NCBI RefSeq assembly: GCF_937898475.1
Contig: NZ_CALEJS010000016.1
Coordinates: 310,001-374,000, forward strand
Direction of reading: 5' to 3'
DNA length: 64,000 nucleotides
From: an uncultured Chitinophaga sp.
GTDB taxonomy: Bacteria; Bacteroidota; Bacteroidia; Chitinophagales; Chitinophagaceae
Numbering within the stretch: position 1 is the stretch's first letter; each line of letters begins with the position of its first letter. This document shows, one piece after another, positions 25,801 through 34,640 of this stretch. Under the pieces are notes generated by a model. That model had not been told where the DNA came from and did no database searches. It saw nothing but the letters and a program-made list of their open reading frames with translations. The position numbers and the translations under genes are program-made.

Positions 25801-26280
25801 TACTTCCACCCGGTTAAAATCTTTCCGGTCCTTTACGCTCTGGAAATTGTAAACTGCCTCTTCCCAGTGATTTACCCGGCTCACCTTGTAGGTAAAGAAA
25901 ACAGCTTTGTTATAGTCATTGCCAGGCTGCAGCTTGAACATGATCTCATCTGTTGTGTTGCTGTACACCAGCATTTTGAACTGGCTGCTGGAAGACAGGT
26001 CAAAGGGTTCTGCCAGGTTAACGCCGGCGCTCATGTATTCAAAGCAGCTGGTGTCTTTGGTAAATTTAGCTACCAGCGGACTGGTGTTCAGTCCCGACGG
26101 ATTAGGATTGGGCACGCCAAATTCTACTTTCCCTGTAGCGTTGGCGCCGCCTGCATACCAGGTCCATCTGCCGGAGCAGGGGCCATTGCCTTCCATATCA
26201 TCCAGCAGCAGGTACTGCGCATTCAGTTTACTGCATAGCAGTATACTGAACACCGTTAAAAGTGTTGCAATAGTTTTCAT
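22837..26280 (-). CDS. Multi-module GH16 beta-glucanase with T9SS tail
   Basis: 1147 aa. A signal peptide (to about 21) is followed by an N-terminal jelly-roll module (about 25-190). The GH16 domain spans about 280-540 with the motif GEIDIMEHVG: Glu409 nucleophile, Glu414 acid/base. Then come an Ig-like Big_2 module, a CBM6-like module (AEAFDNSNSC...GNTWFEYDI), two more Big_2 modules, a second CBM6-like module (YEAESCSG...GDYFRYSTL) and a T9SS sorting domain (VYPNPTAGQVTI). The MEHVG form of the motif points to laminarinase/beta-1,3-glucanase activity, by analogy. It is the last gene of the SusC/SusD operon, 19 bp after susD. Confidence 0.93.
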   Translation of the reverse strand: MKTIATLLTVFSILLCSKLNAQYLLLDDMEGNGPCSGRWTWYAGGANATGKVEFGVPNPNPSGLNTSPLVAKFTKDTSCFEYMSAGVNLAEPFDLSSSSQFKMLVYSNTTDEIMFKLQPGNDYNKAVFFTYKVSRVNHWEEAVYNFQSVKDRKDFNRVEVHFIDGKKANGILYFDLVQAPNPVTITLADTSIAMGQENGAVIKAALNAAVFKPVLNTSHWTALNLPPGVGIDSVQRVNDTTAYLTLSGNSAAIYSRALLQIRVDSQEVANANTHQYLTKGKVVFEGNPAWSLVYGDEFNTNGLPDRSKWTVDPKPKGWINGEQQVYTDTTHDNIRVEDGNLIIRGKKDFPNGNTTEPWSSGRLISQNKMDLLYGKVEVRAKLPRARGSWPAIWMMPTTSAYGGWPKSGEIDIMEHVGNNLGTVLSTVHTENNNWTNGGHLSATKSIPDVATAFHVYAVEWSPDSLRFTYDSNHVYTYVNPYTDWKDWPFDQKFHIILNVAIGGGMGGSIAEADWPDSMMVDYVRVYQKGLGTPVLDSILVTPADVSFLPGKTQQYKATAYDQNGHTMTINPVWSISGAGNTITSDGLATIQSSGVITATATADSVSVTGTAFATVRPTNYKLIPVKIEAEAFDNSNSCCTEPVSDAGGGRNVSYIGGNTWFEYDITVPDSGDYRIQFRTAMNNATSLRVMLDSVTLSTVPLPASGGWQKWITVTSAPINFSAGNKTIRIQSDASGWNFNWLRFVRADSVGVSRIVVTPDSVRLISGNTQQYKAAVYGQDSSVMTVAPVWATTLDSSTITAGGLFTAGSVSTATTGAVTATAEGVTGSVQVTVRPAPVLTRMEITPDTVSVPLHASQQFTVTAYDQMDSLMTISPVWTVSDTTATVTQTGIFTAGSAPGTVNVTAAANGITVTAVATMAYTCTVNEKYEAESCSGRSTRPTLQTCTDVGGGQNFTGIWGGDYFRYSTLNVPVAGRYNIRFRVSTTAPARIWVGHGDMNFGYVDLPSTGGQWKTISDTMTLPALNYTGIHSASGTFKFNWFSIDNCAEDTSASMARMAVSHEKMPLPEEKDAAVVYPNPTAGQVTIDLPEHHYNSMILLNIDGKVIRRWYIAPTDRKVVKDLRFLQNGMYLIRLEGRGRTKTLKLVKGA

Positions 26281-26299
26281 AACGTAACGTTTTTGGAAT

Positions 26300-27748
26300 T
26301 TATAGGTTCGGGTTGATCAATGCATCGTTACCTGGAATGGGCATGTGATATTTCTCATGCGTAATAGCGCCGGGCGTCAGCTGCAGGTCGCCGGGATCTT
26401 TAGCCGCGTTGGCGCTCTCCACCATTTCCAGGCGCACCAGGTCGAACCAGCGGCTCCACTCACCGGCAAATTCCCATGCCCTTTCTGCTACAACGGCCGC
26501 GGCGAAATCAGCGCCTGAGAGTCCCGGCTGCAGGTCTGCCAGGCCGGCGCGCTGACGTACCGCATTAACGGCGGCATACGCTGCAGCATCAGCCGTGCCC
26601 GTAGCTCTTGCCTGCGCTTCTGCGTAAATGAGCAGCACATGTGCGTACCGTATCATGATAACGGGGTTGTTAGACATATACGTGGCCTGGTTGCCAGACT
26701 GTATGCGGAACTTTTTATAATAGGGGTGTTTGGTGCTTACATCCTGCCAGGGAATGGTGTTACCGTTCACGGTAAACTCTGTGGAGAAAGTTGCTTCCTT
26801 TCTGGGCCCTGCGGGAAAGTTGTTGAAGAAATTCAGTTCGGGGAAAAAGTCGCTCCAGCCGCCTTCATTCTCCGGCATGGTAGAAAGGCCGTAAAAGGAA
26901 TTGTAGGTAGACCATTGCCCGCGGGTGAAGAGTGTAAACACATCCTCTACGGTGCCGCCGGCAAAGATCTTCAGGAACCCCTCCTGGCAGAGGTCAAAGT
27001 TGTAAACGGCTTTGTTGTCGATCACTTCTTTTGCCTTGGCAGCTGCCTGCGCATATTTGGCGGCATTTTTCAAAGGCCAGCCGGCTTCTGTAAGATATAC
27101 ATCTGCCAACAGCGCTTTCACAGATCCTTTGTTGGGTCTTCCCGGATCGCGTTTCTTATCTGTTACCCATTGTTCTGCGATGGCGAGGTCCTGTTCTATC
27201 AGCTTGTAAATGTCGGCCACCGGGCTCTTTTTTATCTGCAGCAGACCGGGTGAATATTCTGCAGCAGGAATGATGGGCACTTCGCCCCAGCAGCGGGTAA
27301 GCCAGTAATAGCAGAGCGCGCGCAGGAAGTAAGCCTCACCCACAATGGCATGAATATTTGCTTCACTGCCATCCTGTACGGCTTCATAATTGTTGATGAT
27401 GTTGGTGGTGGATTGTATGGTTTTATAGCAGCCCAGCCAGATAGGCGTCATGCGGCTGTTGAGCGATGATACCCTGAAGAGATCAAACTCCCTGAACTCT
27501 TCCTTGTTAGAGCCGGGGTGTGTGGTGAGGTCGTCTGCGCCCATGGTCATTGCGATCTGTGACACGGTGGTGAAACCGCTTTCCCATGGCACCATCAGGC
27601 TGCCATAAGCGCCGGTTAACGCAGATTCCAAACCGGCCATATTGCTGATGGCGGCATTACCGGCCACCAGTCCTCTAGGGTCTTCTGTGAGTTGTTTGCT
27701 GCAGCCGCCCAGCATGAACAGGGCAACAATAAGGTATATTTTCTGCAT
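26300..27748 (-). CDS. SusD/RagB family glycan-binding lipoprotein
   Basis: 482 aa from the ATG at 27746-27748, where the lipoprotein signal begins (MQKIYLIVALFMLGGCSK). SusD hallmarks: an early LTEDPRG segment, helical TPR repeats, ALCYYWLTRCWGEVPII, IMIRYAHVLLIYAEAQAR near 365, and a C-terminal EFAGEWSRWFDLVR. It caps the SusC pore and binds the polysaccharide on the cell surface. It follows susC by 23 bp. Confidence 0.94.
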   Translation of the reverse strand: MQKIYLIVALFMLGGCSKQLTEDPRGLVAGNAAISNMAGLESALTGAYGSLMVPWESGFTTVSQIAMTMGADDLTTHPGSNKEEFREFDLFRVSSLNSRMTPIWLGCYKTIQSTTNIINNYEAVQDGSEANIHAIVGEAYFLRALCYYWLTRCWGEVPIIPAAEYSPGLLQIKKSPVADIYKLIEQDLAIAEQWVTDKKRDPGRPNKGSVKALLADVYLTEAGWPLKNAAKYAQAAAKAKEVIDNKAVYNFDLCQEGFLKIFAGGTVEDVFTLFTRGQWSTYNSFYGLSTMPENEGGWSDFFPELNFFNNFPAGPRKEATFSTEFTVNGNTIPWQDVSTKHPYYKKFRIQSGNQATYMSNNPVIMIRYAHVLLIYAEAQARATGTADAAAYAAVNAVRQRAGLADLQPGLSGADFAAAVVAERAWEFAGEWSRWFDLVRLEMVESANAAKDPGDLQLTPGAITHEKYHMPIPGNDALINPNL

Positions 27749-27771
27749 AGTATCTTTTTTACGGATGATGA

Positions 27772-30700
27772 TCAAAAGCTGAGTGTAATGCCACCAGTGT
27801 ATGTTTTGGCGTTGGGATAGGAACCGAAATCAATGCCCTGCCTGATATCGCCGGCAGATGAATTGGCTTCGGGGTCTATACCGCTGTAACCGGTAATGGT
27901 AAAGAGATTGGTGGCGCTTACAAACAGTTTCACACCTACGGTGTTCTTCAGTTTTGCTTTAGGTATATCGTATGATAAACTCAGGTTTTTGAGCCGCACA
28001 AAATCAGCCTTTTCCAGGAAGCGGCTGGACTGTGTAAAGTTGCGGTTGGTAGAGCTGAATGCCGGAATGTCTGATGTTTCATTCACGCCGGGAATGTACC
28101 TGTTCAGTATATCCATATGCGTGGCTTCGCGCGCATCGCCGCCATGATACATGGCAGCCGCCTTGTTGTAGTTCAGCTTATCAAATCCCAGCAGGCCCTG
28201 GAAGAACAGGTTCAGCGTCCATGCGCGATAGGTCAGTGTATTATTCCAGCCGATGGATGTACGCGGCATACCCGTACCGATCACGCTGTAGTCATCGGCA
28301 TCGATCGTACCATCTCCGTTCAGGTCTTTGTAACGTGCATCACCGGGTACGGCGCCATATTCAGATGCCTTGTCCTTATCGCCGGGTTTCCAGGTACCCA
28401 GGTAGGTAAGTCCCCAGATAGCGCCCAGCGGCTGCCCGGGCATGATCACAAACTCTGACTGGGGCGACATACCGCCGCCTATCCTGCGGTTGTTGGGATC
28501 AAAAATGCGCTGCGTGGTAGCGCCGATAGAGGTTACCTTATTACGCAGGAAAGAGAAATTAAGCCCGGTGCTCCAGGTAAGCGGGCCCTTATCGATCACC
28601 ATACCTTCTACGGAAAATTCCCAGCCTTTGTTCTGCACGGCGCCTACGTTACGGGTAATGGTATTGCCACCCAGGTACAGCGGCAGTTTTTCATTCAGCA
28701 GGAGATCGCGGGTGTCTTTTACAAAGTAATCGGCTGTCAGTGAGAGGCGTCCTTTCAGCAGGCCGATCTCGATACCGGCGTCTTTCTGTTCCGTGGTTTC
28801 CCATTGCAGGTTAGGATTGCCGATATTGCCCAGTATAATACCGGTCTGAAAAGTTGAATTGGTAAAGGATGCGATCCTGTTGGAATAGGAAGAAAAGGTA
28901 CTGTATGGGCCAACGCCTTCACTACCGGTAAGGCCCCAGCTGCCGCGCAGTTTCAGGTAGCTGAGCAGCTGCTGCTGTTTCATGAACGGCTCTTCTGTAA
29001 GCACCCATCCGGCGGATACAGAAGGAAAATAACTGAAGCGGTTCTCTTTACGGAACTTGGAAGAGCCATCGCGCCGCAGTGCCGCAGAGAACAGGTACTT
29101 GTGCTGATAATCATAATTGGCGCGGCCTACCAGCGAGAACAATGCCCATTTGGAATAGCCGGATTGCGGGCTGCCTGCCGTGCCCTGTGTCAGATTATCC
29201 CATTTAAAGAATTCATACGTGAGGTTGGATGCCCCGGCATAGGTATAGTTATAGGTAGATTGCTGGTACTCCATCACCGCGGTCAGATCTATGTTATGCC
29301 CGCCGTTAAATTCCTTACGGTAATTAAGCATATTGGTGTTCTGCAGCCGCACTTCCTTGTTGTTGCGCACATTGGCGGTAGCGCTGTTGGAGTTCACTAC
29401 TTTACCTGCGAAGTTCTTGTTATCATATTGCAGGTAGTTGGCGCCGTACTGCAGGTTAAAGGTAAGTCCGGGCAGCAGCTCAAAGCGGAAGCCGCCAATA
29501 GCGTTAGCCAGCATACGGTCTGTTACTGTCAGCTGTTCTGTTGTAAGCGCCAGGGGATTATAGAACACGGAGCTTACCGGATCAGTGAGGGTATACTTAC
29601 CGGCGGCATCGCGCACGGGCACGGTAGGCGACCAGGTGATGGCCTGCGCCAGGGGGCTATGCGGCCCATCTGCCGGGATGTCTACATTCTGTGCGGTACT
29701 GTAGGAACCGGTGATGTTCAGGAATGTGGAGACGCGGTTGCTCAGTTTTGAATTGATGTTGGAACGCAGCGTGTACCGTTTGTAGAAAGAGTTGTTGATC
29801 ACACCATCCTGGTTGAGGTAGTTACCGGAAATGAAGTATCCTGATCTGTCGTTACCACCGGCGAGGCTCAGCAGGTATTCCTGCGCAGGCGCCCTGCGGA
29901 AGATCTTTTTTTGCCAGTCTGTCCCGCCGTTGCGGTAAAATCCTTCCACCTGTTCGGCCGTGAACGGCGGTGTAGTACCGGTAGCGGTGGCATGTGCGTT
30001 GGCGGTAGCAGCAAAATCCGCTGCATTCAGCAGGTCCAGCCGGTTAATCACTTCAGCGGTAGAAAAGCGGGAGGTAAAGTTCACTTTCAGGCCATCTTTA
30101 CTGCCTTTTCGTGTAGTGACGATGATCACGCCGTTAGCGCCCCTGCTGCCATAGATGGCAGTGGCGGAAGCATCTTTGAGTACCTGGATGCTTTCGATAT
30201 CATCCGGATTGATGGCAAAGAATTCAGCGCCAACAAAACCATCTACCACGTACAGGGGGCCATTATCGCCGTTGATGGAATTGGCGCCGCGGATGCGTAT
30301 CCGCACCGCTCCGCCGGGAGAGCCGGCTGCGTTGGTTACCTGCACACCGGCGGCCCTGCCTTGTAAAACCTGGTCGAGGCGGTTCACCGGCTGATCACGA
30401 AATGACCTGGTGGAAATGGAAGTGATGGCATTGGTCAGTGAGCCTTTTTTCTGTTCTCCGTAGCCTACTACCACCAGCTCGTTGAGGCCGGCGGCCATTG
30501 TTTTCATGACAATGCCAATTTCATTTCTGCCGTTTACCACCACTTCCTGTTTATCATAACCGAGGGATGAAACGATCAGGGTGGCGTTGCCGGAGGGTAC
30601 GTTGATGATATAATGTCCGTCTGCGTCTGTTACAACGCCGTTGGCAGTACCTTTTACCTGTATGGTAACGCCGGGCAGCGGTTCACCTTTTTCATTGGTG

Positions 30701-31143
30701 ACGCTGCCTTTTACAGGTATCTCCTCTTTGGGTGGTGCCGATGGTATAGGGATAAAAGGCCTGCGCTTTACAATGACAATCTTGTTATCAATGGTATAGG
30801 TAAGCGGCTGGCCCTGGAAGCATAGGTCCAGCACCTGTTGCAGGGGCGCATCTTTTACATCCAGGCTAACTTTCCCGGCGCCCGACAATTGTTCGTCGGT
30901 ATACAGGAAATAATAGCCCGTTTGTTTCCTGATCTCTTTAAAGATCTTTTCCAGGGAGGAATGCTGCCGGGACAAGGTGACGGTTTGCGCATGCCCTGCC
31001 GCATGTACCTGCAGGAAGGCAATAGTGATCAAAATCGCCGTTAATTTCATGATCAGTACCGTTTTGGCTGATAATCGCGGAATTCGTTTCCGGCAAGGGG
31101 CACAGCGCCCTGCCGCGCTTTGGGAAAAAAGCGTCAATTGCAT
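27772..31143 (-). CDS. SusC-like TonB-dependent outer-membrane transporter with STN domain
   Basis: 1123 aa. A long basic leader precedes the signal helix (MKLTAILITIAFLQVHAAGHAQ), a form common in Chitinophaga SusC proteins, so the first ATG is kept. An STN domain follows (about 60-115, SLEKIFKEIRKQTGYYFLY), then a carboxypeptidase-like repeat (GSVTNEKGEPLPGVTIQVKG), the plug (ITSISTRSF..QVLQGRAAGVQV, VLKDASATAIYGSRGANGV in parts) and the 22-strand barrel ending in KTYTGGITLSF. The STN domain marks it as part of a transenvelope signalling loop with the FecR and sigma proteins encoded upstream. It imports oligosaccharides released at the surface. Confidence 0.95.
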   Translation of the reverse strand: MQLTLFSQSAAGRCAPCRKRIPRLSAKTVLIMKLTAILITIAFLQVHAAGHAQTVTLSRQHSSLEKIFKEIRKQTGYYFLYTDEQLSGAGKVSLDVKDAPLQQVLDLCFQGQPLTYTIDNKIVIVKRRPFIPIPSAPPKEEIPVKGSVTNEKGEPLPGVTIQVKGTANGVVTDADGHYIINVPSGNATLIVSSLGYDKQEVVVNGRNEIGIVMKTMAAGLNELVVVGYGEQKKGSLTNAITSISTRSFRDQPVNRLDQVLQGRAAGVQVTNAAGSPGGAVRIRIRGANSINGDNGPLYVVDGFVGAEFFAINPDDIESIQVLKDASATAIYGSRGANGVIIVTTRKGSKDGLKVNFTSRFSTAEVINRLDLLNAADFAATANAHATATGTTPPFTAEQVEGFYRNGGTDWQKKIFRRAPAQEYLLSLAGGNDRSGYFISGNYLNQDGVINNSFYKRYTLRSNINSKLSNRVSTFLNITGSYSTAQNVDIPADGPHSPLAQAITWSPTVPVRDAAGKYTLTDPVSSVFYNPLALTTEQLTVTDRMLANAIGGFRFELLPGLTFNLQYGANYLQYDNKNFAGKVVNSNSATANVRNNKEVRLQNTNMLNYRKEFNGGHNIDLTAVMEYQQSTYNYTYAGASNLTYEFFKWDNLTQGTAGSPQSGYSKWALFSLVGRANYDYQHKYLFSAALRRDGSSKFRKENRFSYFPSVSAGWVLTEEPFMKQQQLLSYLKLRGSWGLTGSEGVGPYSTFSSYSNRIASFTNSTFQTGIILGNIGNPNLQWETTEQKDAGIEIGLLKGRLSLTADYFVKDTRDLLLNEKLPLYLGGNTITRNVGAVQNKGWEFSVEGMVIDKGPLTWSTGLNFSFLRNKVTSIGATTQRIFDPNNRRIGGGMSPQSEFVIMPGQPLGAIWGLTYLGTWKPGDKDKASEYGAVPGDARYKDLNGDGTIDADDYSVIGTGMPRTSIGWNNTLTYRAWTLNLFFQGLLGFDKLNYNKAAAMYHGGDAREATHMDILNRYIPGVNETSDIPAFSSTNRNFTQSSRFLEKADFVRLKNLSLSYDIPKAKLKNTVGVKLFVSATNLFTITGYSGIDPEANSSAGDIRQGIDFGSYPNAKTYTGGITLSF

Positions 31144-31210
31144 ACTTTTGTATGGTTTAGGTAAATAAGGAATAATTGCTGAACGATTGTTTTTTTATAA
31201 CCTGAGCTTT

Positions 31211-31237
31211 ACCGGGAGCGGTGCGAACGCTTCCGGT
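31211..31237. other. Hairpin between fecR and susC genes
   Basis: ACCGGGAGCG and CGCTTCCGGT (31211-31237) form a 10-bp stem with one wobble pair. The T run lies on the plus-strand side only, so on the operon strand it is a hairpin without a U tract: a possible partial terminator or RNA-processing point that sets regulator and transporter levels apart. Confidence 0.5.
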
Positions 31238-31253
31238 TTTTTATTGGTGCTTT

Positions 31254-32495
31254 TTATGGTGATACAATGATCCTGTTCCCCTCTATTGTAAAATGTACTT
31301 CCCCTGTCAGTTCCATCATTTTTAATACCTGCGATACCGGAACATTGCGAGGGATAATGCCCCTGAAGTGTGCCGGTACTGCGCCCCTGTAATCCACTTC
31401 TACATTATACCAGCGCGCCAGCATGCGCATGGCGGCTTTGATGTCTTGTCCCTCAAACTGGATGAACCCGTTTTTCCAGGCCACGGCTTCTTCTGTATTG
31501 GCATCCTGCAGTACATCCATACTACCGTTTTCTTTGTAGATGCGGGCCTGCTGTCCGGGCTGCAGGCGGCGGCTGCTGCCATTGCGTGTAACTTTCACTG
31601 CACCTTCCAGCAGGGTGGTTTTCAGCACGGCTTCATCATCATAGGCCATGATGTTAAAATGGGTGCCCAACACTTCCACCTCCATTTCTTTTGATGCGAT
31701 ACGGAAAGGCATACCTGCATTGCGGGCCACTTCAAAATAGGCTTCGCCGGAGAGCTCCACCCGTCTTTCACGCCCGGTGAAGGCAGTAGGGTAGCGCAGG
31801 CTGCTGGAGGCATTGAGCCATACCTGTGTGCCATCCGGCAATGTGATGCGGAACTGTCCGCCCCTGGGCGTTGAAATGGTGTTGTATAAAAGTGTAGCGG
31901 TGGAAGCGCCGGCGGCGCTGCGGTAAGCCAGCTGCCCGCTGTCCAGTTTGATGATATGGGTATTGCCCTGTTGTGCAAGCTGCCCGGCGCCTGCGCTATC
32001 CAGCGGTATCTGTGTACCGTCTGCCAGTGTGAGGATGGCCCTGTTGCGCCCCGGGGCAATATCATGCCCGGCAGGCAGGGTGGCGATTACAGGCGTTGTT
32101 GGCTGTAAAGCAGGCCTTTTGAGCCACTGCCAGGCCGCTACGGAGATCAGCGCTGCTACTGTTGCTGCTGCAGCCCAGCGCCAGCCATGCAGGCGGCGCA
32201 GCCTGACCGGAGCGGAAGGAATGGTTTCCTGCGGACGGTCTGACAGCAGTATTTGTGTGGCAATCGTATCCCAGTAGTCTTTATCGTAGTTCTTATCTGC
32301 AGGCGGCAGTTCTGCTTCCAGCTGCGCAGCAATACTGGCGGCAAGGCTGCCCGTGGTGTCTGCCTTCAGCAAAGTGGTCAGCTCTTCCAGCTCGGCATCG
32401 GTGGCCGAATGACTTGTTGCCCGGCGTACCAGGTACGCCAGTCTTTCGTGGATATTCAAGCTATTAAGAATTTGTTTTTCAAACGCGGTAAACAA
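31254..32495 (-). CDS. FecR family anti-sigma factor
   Basis: 413 aa. An N-terminal cytoplasmic sigma-binding part (about 1-105), one transmembrane helix (RWAAAATVAALISVAAW), a periplasmic FecR domain (TPRGGQFRITLPDGTQVWLN, then LSGEAYFEV and FNIMAYDDE) and a C-terminal DUF4974-type domain ending in VHFTIEGNRIIVSP. It should hold the ECF sigma factor until the STN domain of SusC signals substrate. It lies between the sigma and susC genes on the same strand. Confidence 0.94.
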   Translation of the reverse strand: MFTAFEKQILNSLNIHERLAYLVRRATSHSATDAELEELTTLLKADTTGSLAASIAAQLEAELPPADKNYDKDYWDTIATQILLSDRPQETIPSAPVRLRRLHGWRWAAAATVAALISVAAWQWLKRPALQPTTPVIATLPAGHDIAPGRNRAILTLADGTQIPLDSAGAGQLAQQGNTHIIKLDSGQLAYRSAAGASTATLLYNTISTPRGGQFRITLPDGTQVWLNASSSLRYPTAFTGRERRVELSGEAYFEVARNAGMPFRIASKEMEVEVLGTHFNIMAYDDEAVLKTTLLEGAVKVTRNGSSRRLQPGQQARIYKENGSMDVLQDANTEEAVAWKNGFIQFEGQDIKAAMRMLARWYNVEVDYRGAVPAHFRGIIPRNVPVSQVLKMMELTGEVHFTIEGNRIIVSP

Positions 32496-32565
32496 AATTT
32501 ATTGAGTCCCCATAGTAACAGACGCGCAAGTTTTCATTTAGGACCTATCGGATCAAAAAAAAATT

Positions 32566-33162
32566 TCAAAGTTTCAGCAGCCATAGCACTACCATAGGGA
32601 TGAAATGTCCGGATTGCTCAATACGTTTCCGGATAATTTTCAGCGATGATACAAGAGAATTCTTTACCGTGTTGGGTGAAAGCATGAGCGCCTGGGCAAT
32701 TTCGGGTATGCGCAACCCTTTTTCCCTGCTCATCACGTATATACGGCGGGCCTGCGGCGGCAGCTGTTGTACGGCTTCTTCCACCAGGTGCAGCACCTGG
32801 TGATAGGCCAGGGTCTCTTCGGTGGGATTGTGCACGTCTTCCGCATCCTGCCGGGATGCCATAACATCCATTGCCCTGGTATGTACGCCCTGCCTGCGCA
32901 AGTAAGAGAAAGACTGGTAAAAAACGATGCGTAACAGCCAGGAACGGGGGTTTTCGATACTCACCAGCTTATCCCTGCTGATCCATAAACGCAGGAAGGT
33001 TTCCTGTATGATATCTTCGGCAACGGGGGCGGTTTTGGTAATATGCATGATGAGCGGGCGCAGCTCCGGCACGTACCTGTGAAAAAGCAGGCGGAAAGCC
33101 GTTTCGTCTCCTTCTGCTATCAACCGGAACAGCTCAGTATCAGTGTATGGCTCGTTATGCAT
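32566..33162 (-). CDS. ECF RNA polymerase sigma factor
   Basis: 198 aa. Region 2 (FRLLFHRYVPELRPLIMHI, EDIIQETFLRLW) and region 4 (LVEEAVQQLPPQARRIYVMS, IAQALMLSPNTVKNSLV) are clear. The last dozen residues are hydrophobic (FIPMVVLWLLKL), a feature of the Bacteroidetes sigma partners of FecR. It likely turns on the glucan locus. Confidence 0.94.
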   Translation of the reverse strand: MHNEPYTDTELFRLIAEGDETAFRLLFHRYVPELRPLIMHITKTAPVAEDIIQETFLRLWISRDKLVSIENPRSWLLRIVFYQSFSYLRRQGVHTRAMDVMASRQDAEDVHNPTEETLAYHQVLHLVEEAVQQLPPQARRIYVMSREKGLRIPEIAQALMLSPNTVKNSLVSSLKIIRKRIEQSGHFIPMVVLWLLKL

Positions 33163-33226
33163 ACCGGAACTAAAATAATTAATAATTGCATAATCCCTAT
33201 ACAGCTTTTTTCGTTATCTTTCTTAT

Positions 33227-34516
33227 ATGTTACCCTTATCGAACTTATCCACGTGTATAGCCCTGTGCTGCCTGTTTGGAGTCGTTCACGTTACCGCACA
33301 GCAAAAAGAGGTGAATCTGACAGAGGCTAACGTTCCGGCTTATACGCTGCCGGATCCGCTGCGTATGCCAAACGGCAAGACCGTCACCACCGTAAGGCAA
33401 TGGAATGACATACAACGGCCCTACATTTACGAGCTTTTTGAGAACAATGTTTACGGGCGCTTTCCCCGCACACCCGTGCAGATGACATTCAAAACCACCC
33501 GCACAGACCCCTCGGCCCTGAACAATCTGGCTACCTGCAAACAGGTAACCCTTTACCTGTCTCAAAAAGATACTACGGCGCAGCTGCACCTGCTGCTATA
33601 CCTGCCCAACCAGGCCAGGGGCAGGGTGCCTGTGTTCCTGGGCATGAACTTTTACGGCAACCAGTCTGTGATCAATGACAATTCCATTCCCATTACCCCG
33701 CATTATACAGTAAAGGGGCCGGGTATTGCAGACAACCATGCCACCGAGGCCTCGCGCGGATCCCAGGCATCCCAGTGGCCTATCGGGGATATTATCAGCC
33801 GTGGTTACGGACTGGCTACTTTTTTCTACGGCGAGATAGAGGCAGACAAAGCCGATGGCTGGGAAACCGGCATTCGCAATAAACTGAAAGACGAACTGCG
33901 CATACAGCCACAGGAATGGAGCGCCATGGGCGTATGGGCATGGGCGTTATGCCGTGCGCTGGACTACCTGCAGCAGGATCCCGGCGTAGATCCCAGGCAG
34001 GTGATCGTGATGGGGCATTCCCGGCTGGGAAAAGCCGCCCTGTGGGCCGGCGCAAGTGATACCCGCTTTACGATGGTGATCTCCAATGAATCCGGCGAAG
34101 GCGGCGCGGCGCTGTCCAAACGCTGGTACGGGGAAACCGTTGGCGTGATCACCCATGTATTTCCCCACTGGTTTGCGCCGGCATATAAAACCTACGCCAA
34201 TAATACCGATGCACTGCCGGTAGACCAGCACATGCTGCTGGCGCTGATCGCTCCACGGCCCCTGTATGTGGCCAGCGCTTTGGGCGACCAGTGGTCAGAC
34301 CCTAAAGGAGAATTCCTGAGCGCACGCTACGCCGAGCCCGTATACCGGCTGTTTGGGAAACGCGGACTGGGAACTGACCAGTTTCCGCGCGTGCAGCAGC
34401 CCACCGGTGAGTTTATCCGTTACCACATCCGTTCCGGCAAGCACGATGTAACGCCTTACGACTGGGAGCAATACCTGCAGTTTGCAGGTAAGCATTGCAC
34501 CCTTTATTACCCATAA
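33227..34516 (+). CDS. CE15 glucuronoyl esterase
   Basis: 429 aa with a signal peptide cleaved after VTAQ (about residue 25). Alpha/beta-hydrolase fold with the CE15 nucleophile motif GHSRLGKAALW (Ser265), the variant with His instead of Cys before Ser seen in bacterial members. NESGEGGAALSKRW follows, and the C-terminal catalytic His is in GKHDVTPYDW. Enzymes of this family cleave ester links between lignin alcohols and 4-O-methyl-glucuronic acid of xylan. It is divergent from the ECF sigma gene with 64 bp between starts, so it may be read from a promoter next to the glucan locus. Confidence 0.9.
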   Translation: MLPLSNLSTCIALCCLFGVVHVTAQQKEVNLTEANVPAYTLPDPLRMPNGKTVTTVRQWNDIQRPYIYELFENNVYGRFPRTPVQMTFKTTRTDPSALNNLATCKQVTLYLSQKDTTAQLHLLLYLPNQARGRVPVFLGMNFYGNQSVINDNSIPITPHYTVKGPGIADNHATEASRGSQASQWPIGDIISRGYGLATFFYGEIEADKADGWETGIRNKLKDELRIQPQEWSAMGVWAWALCRALDYLQQDPGVDPRQVIVMGHSRLGKAALWAGASDTRFTMVISNESGEGGAALSKRWYGETVGVITHVFPHWFAPAYKTYANNTDALPVDQHMLLALIAPRPLYVASALGDQWSDPKGEFLSARYAEPVYRLFGKRGLGTDQFPRVQQPTGEFIRYHIRSGKHDVTPYDWEQYLQFAGKHCTLYYP

Positions 34517-34640
34517 CAGATTTTAATATATTACGTATAGAAATATGGCTGAATGCGGGAAACATTTGATTGCGGGCGCGTGTTAACCCTTTAGCGGCAT
34601 TACTATGCCAGATCCGCATCACCCATTAATCCTCCTCAAA

